This document shows positions 63,114-64,000 of a stretch of 64,000 bases of DNA, in pieces. A model generated the notes under the pieces. The model worked only from the letters and a program-made list of their open reading frames with translations. It was not told the DNA's origin and made no database searches. How positions within the stretch are numbered: the first letter of the stretch is position 1; every line of letters starts with the position of its first letter. Origin of the DNA: Nocardioides exalbidus (lineage in GTDB: Bacteria; Actinomycetota; Actinomycetes; Propionibacteriales; Nocardioidaceae). The translations under genes and the position numbers were made by a program. The stretch is from assembly GCF_900105585.1 (NCBI RefSeq), contig NZ_FNRT01000002.1, forward strand, positions 1,736,001 through 1,800,000, written 5' to 3'.

Positions 63114-64000
63114 ATGTCCCGTGCATTCGAGACGATCTCGGTCGGTCCCTGGCAGCTCCCGCAGCGCTTCGTGATGGCGCCGCTGACGCGCAACCGCGCG
63201 GGGGAGGGCCACGCACCCACCGGCCTGAACGCGGAGTACTACGGCCAGCGGGCGGGTGCCGGGCTGATCGTCACCGAGGGCATCGCGCCGAGCCAGGTGG
63301 GGCAGGGCTACCTCGACGTGCCCGGCCTCTACACCGACGAGCAGGTCGCGGGCTGGCGCCTCGTCGCCGACGCGGTGCACGCCGGCGGCGGCGTGGTCGT
63401 GGCGCAGCTGATGCACGCCGGGCGCATCGCCCACGCCGACAACAAGGACGGCGCCGAGACGATCGCCCCGAGCGCCGTGCAGGCACCCGGGGAGATGGTC
63501 ACCGCCGACGGCTCGAAGCCCCACGACGAGCCCCGCGCGCCCGGGACCGACGAGATCGCCGGGCTGGTCGCGGACTTCGTCACGGCCGCCCGCAACGCGA
63601 TCGCCGCCGGTCTCGACGGCGTCGAGGTCCACGGTGCCAACGGCTACCTCCTGCACCAGTTCCTCGACCCGACGGTCAACCTGCGCGAGGACGCCTACGG
63701 CGGTTCCCCGGAGAACCGGGCCCGCTTCGTCGTGGAGGTCGTGACGGCGGTCGCCGAGGCCGTCGGCGCCGAGCGGGTCGGCCTGCGGCTGAGCCCCGCC
63801 CACCAGTTCAACGGCATCGGCGAGGAGGTCGGCGACGACCTCGACGCCACCTACCGCGCCGTGGTCGACGCGGTGTCTCCGCTCGGGCTGGCCTACCTCA
63901 GCCTGCTCGCCAGCCCGCTGGAGCCGCGCGAGGAGCTCGTGCGCGACCTGCGCGAGCGCTTCGAGGGTCCGGTGCTGCTCAACGACGGCTTCGGCGACGT
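63114..64000 (+). CDS. NADH:flavin oxidoreductase, Old Yellow Enzyme family (partial, 3' end cut)
   Basis: 295 residues are visible before the window ends. This is an FMN TIM barrel with VMAPLTRNRAGEGHAPT near 20-36 and QLMHAGRIAHAD near 99-110. The OYE signature HGANGYLLHQFLDP lies at about 174-187, then DAYGGSPENRARF. It would reduce activated C=C bonds such as enones with NAD(P)H. CTGGAGG lies 11 bases before ATG 63114. It is separated from the sulfonate operon by a terminator and has its own operator-like palindrome. Confidence 0.9.
   Translation, partial: MSRAFETISVGPWQLPQRFVMAPLTRNRAGEGHAPTGLNAEYYGQRAGAGLIVTEGIAPSQVGQGYLDVPGLYTDEQVAGWRLVADAVHAGGGVVVAQLMHAGRIAHADNKDGAETIAPSAVQAPGEMVTADGSKPHDEPRAPGTDEIAGLVADFVTAARNAIAAGLDGVEVHGANGYLLHQFLDPTVNLREDAYGGSPENRARFVVEVVTAVAEAVGAERVGLRLSPAHQFNGIGEEVGDDLDATYRAVVDAVSPLGLAYLSLLASPLEPREELVRDLRERFEGPVLLNDGFGD

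Overview
The window reads as chromosomal DNA of a high-GC actinobacterium. The coding sequence is strongly GC-biased at third positions, GTG starts are frequent, and leaderless-looking promoters are common. It carries a WhiB regulator, an ESX-type (type VII) secretion locus, and several gene neighbourhoods shared with mycobacteria: a virR pair, the whiB4/ponA2/ArsA cluster and ask-asd. The overall gene set fits a Nocardioides-like member of the Propionibacteriales; that placement is inference. I see no prophage, IS element or CRISPR array.

Bases 1-16374 are mostly a type VII secretion region. On the minus strand at the left edge lie a truncated gene, an EspG-like protein and a WXG100-like protein. 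Housekeeping genes follow: a CvrA-type cation/proton antiporter, a VirR-like envelope protein with its partner, and a HerA-like ATPase. The core apparatus comes next: eccC on the minus strand, and divergently an EccD-like protein, two WXG100 substrates, eccD, eccB and the mycosin protease mycP. No eccE is visible, whereas two EccD-type proteins are present.

Bases 16409-28163 hold nucleotide-sugar genes (a mannose-1-phosphate guanylyltransferase and a divergent UDP-GlcNAc 2-epimerase), an IdeR-boxed fprA, tRNA-Ser(GGA), the SRP RNA, the dnaX-ybaB-recR-DUF5063 run, and the ask-asd operon with an internal start for a small aspartokinase subunit.

Bases 28211-35815 begin with a 1552-residue secreted ThuA/copper-radical-oxidase/LamG protein, followed by a DUF4397 surface protein, a sortase and a membrane protein that are translationally coupled. 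tRNA-Pro(CGG) follows. Bases 36058-43230 carry a dihydrofolate-reductase-like enzyme and the mycobacterial-type cluster: metallophosphoesterase, ponA2, whiB4 and two ArsA/Get3-like ATPases, with yqeY inserted.

Bases 43314-50290 encode a 2290-residue secreted ThuA/PQQ-type sugar dehydrogenase with many binding and Ig-like modules. It and the 1552-residue protein share a CRP/GlxR-like site in their upstream regions, which suggests a common carbon-source regulon. Bases 50437-56594 hold a 3-oxoacid CoA-transferase pair, hrpB, two unknown genes and a VOC-fold protein. Bases 56716-62967 form an organosulfur or sulfonate locus: flavin monooxygenase, SsuA/C/B-type ABC transporter, a second flavin monooxygenase and an aldo/keto reductase. 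The first monooxygenase carries an apparent single-base frameshift at its 5' end. An Old Yellow Enzyme gene runs off the right edge.

The only gap between protein genes longer than 300 bases is 20747-21163, which is filled by a terminator, tRNA-Ser, the SRP RNA and the dnaX promoter.
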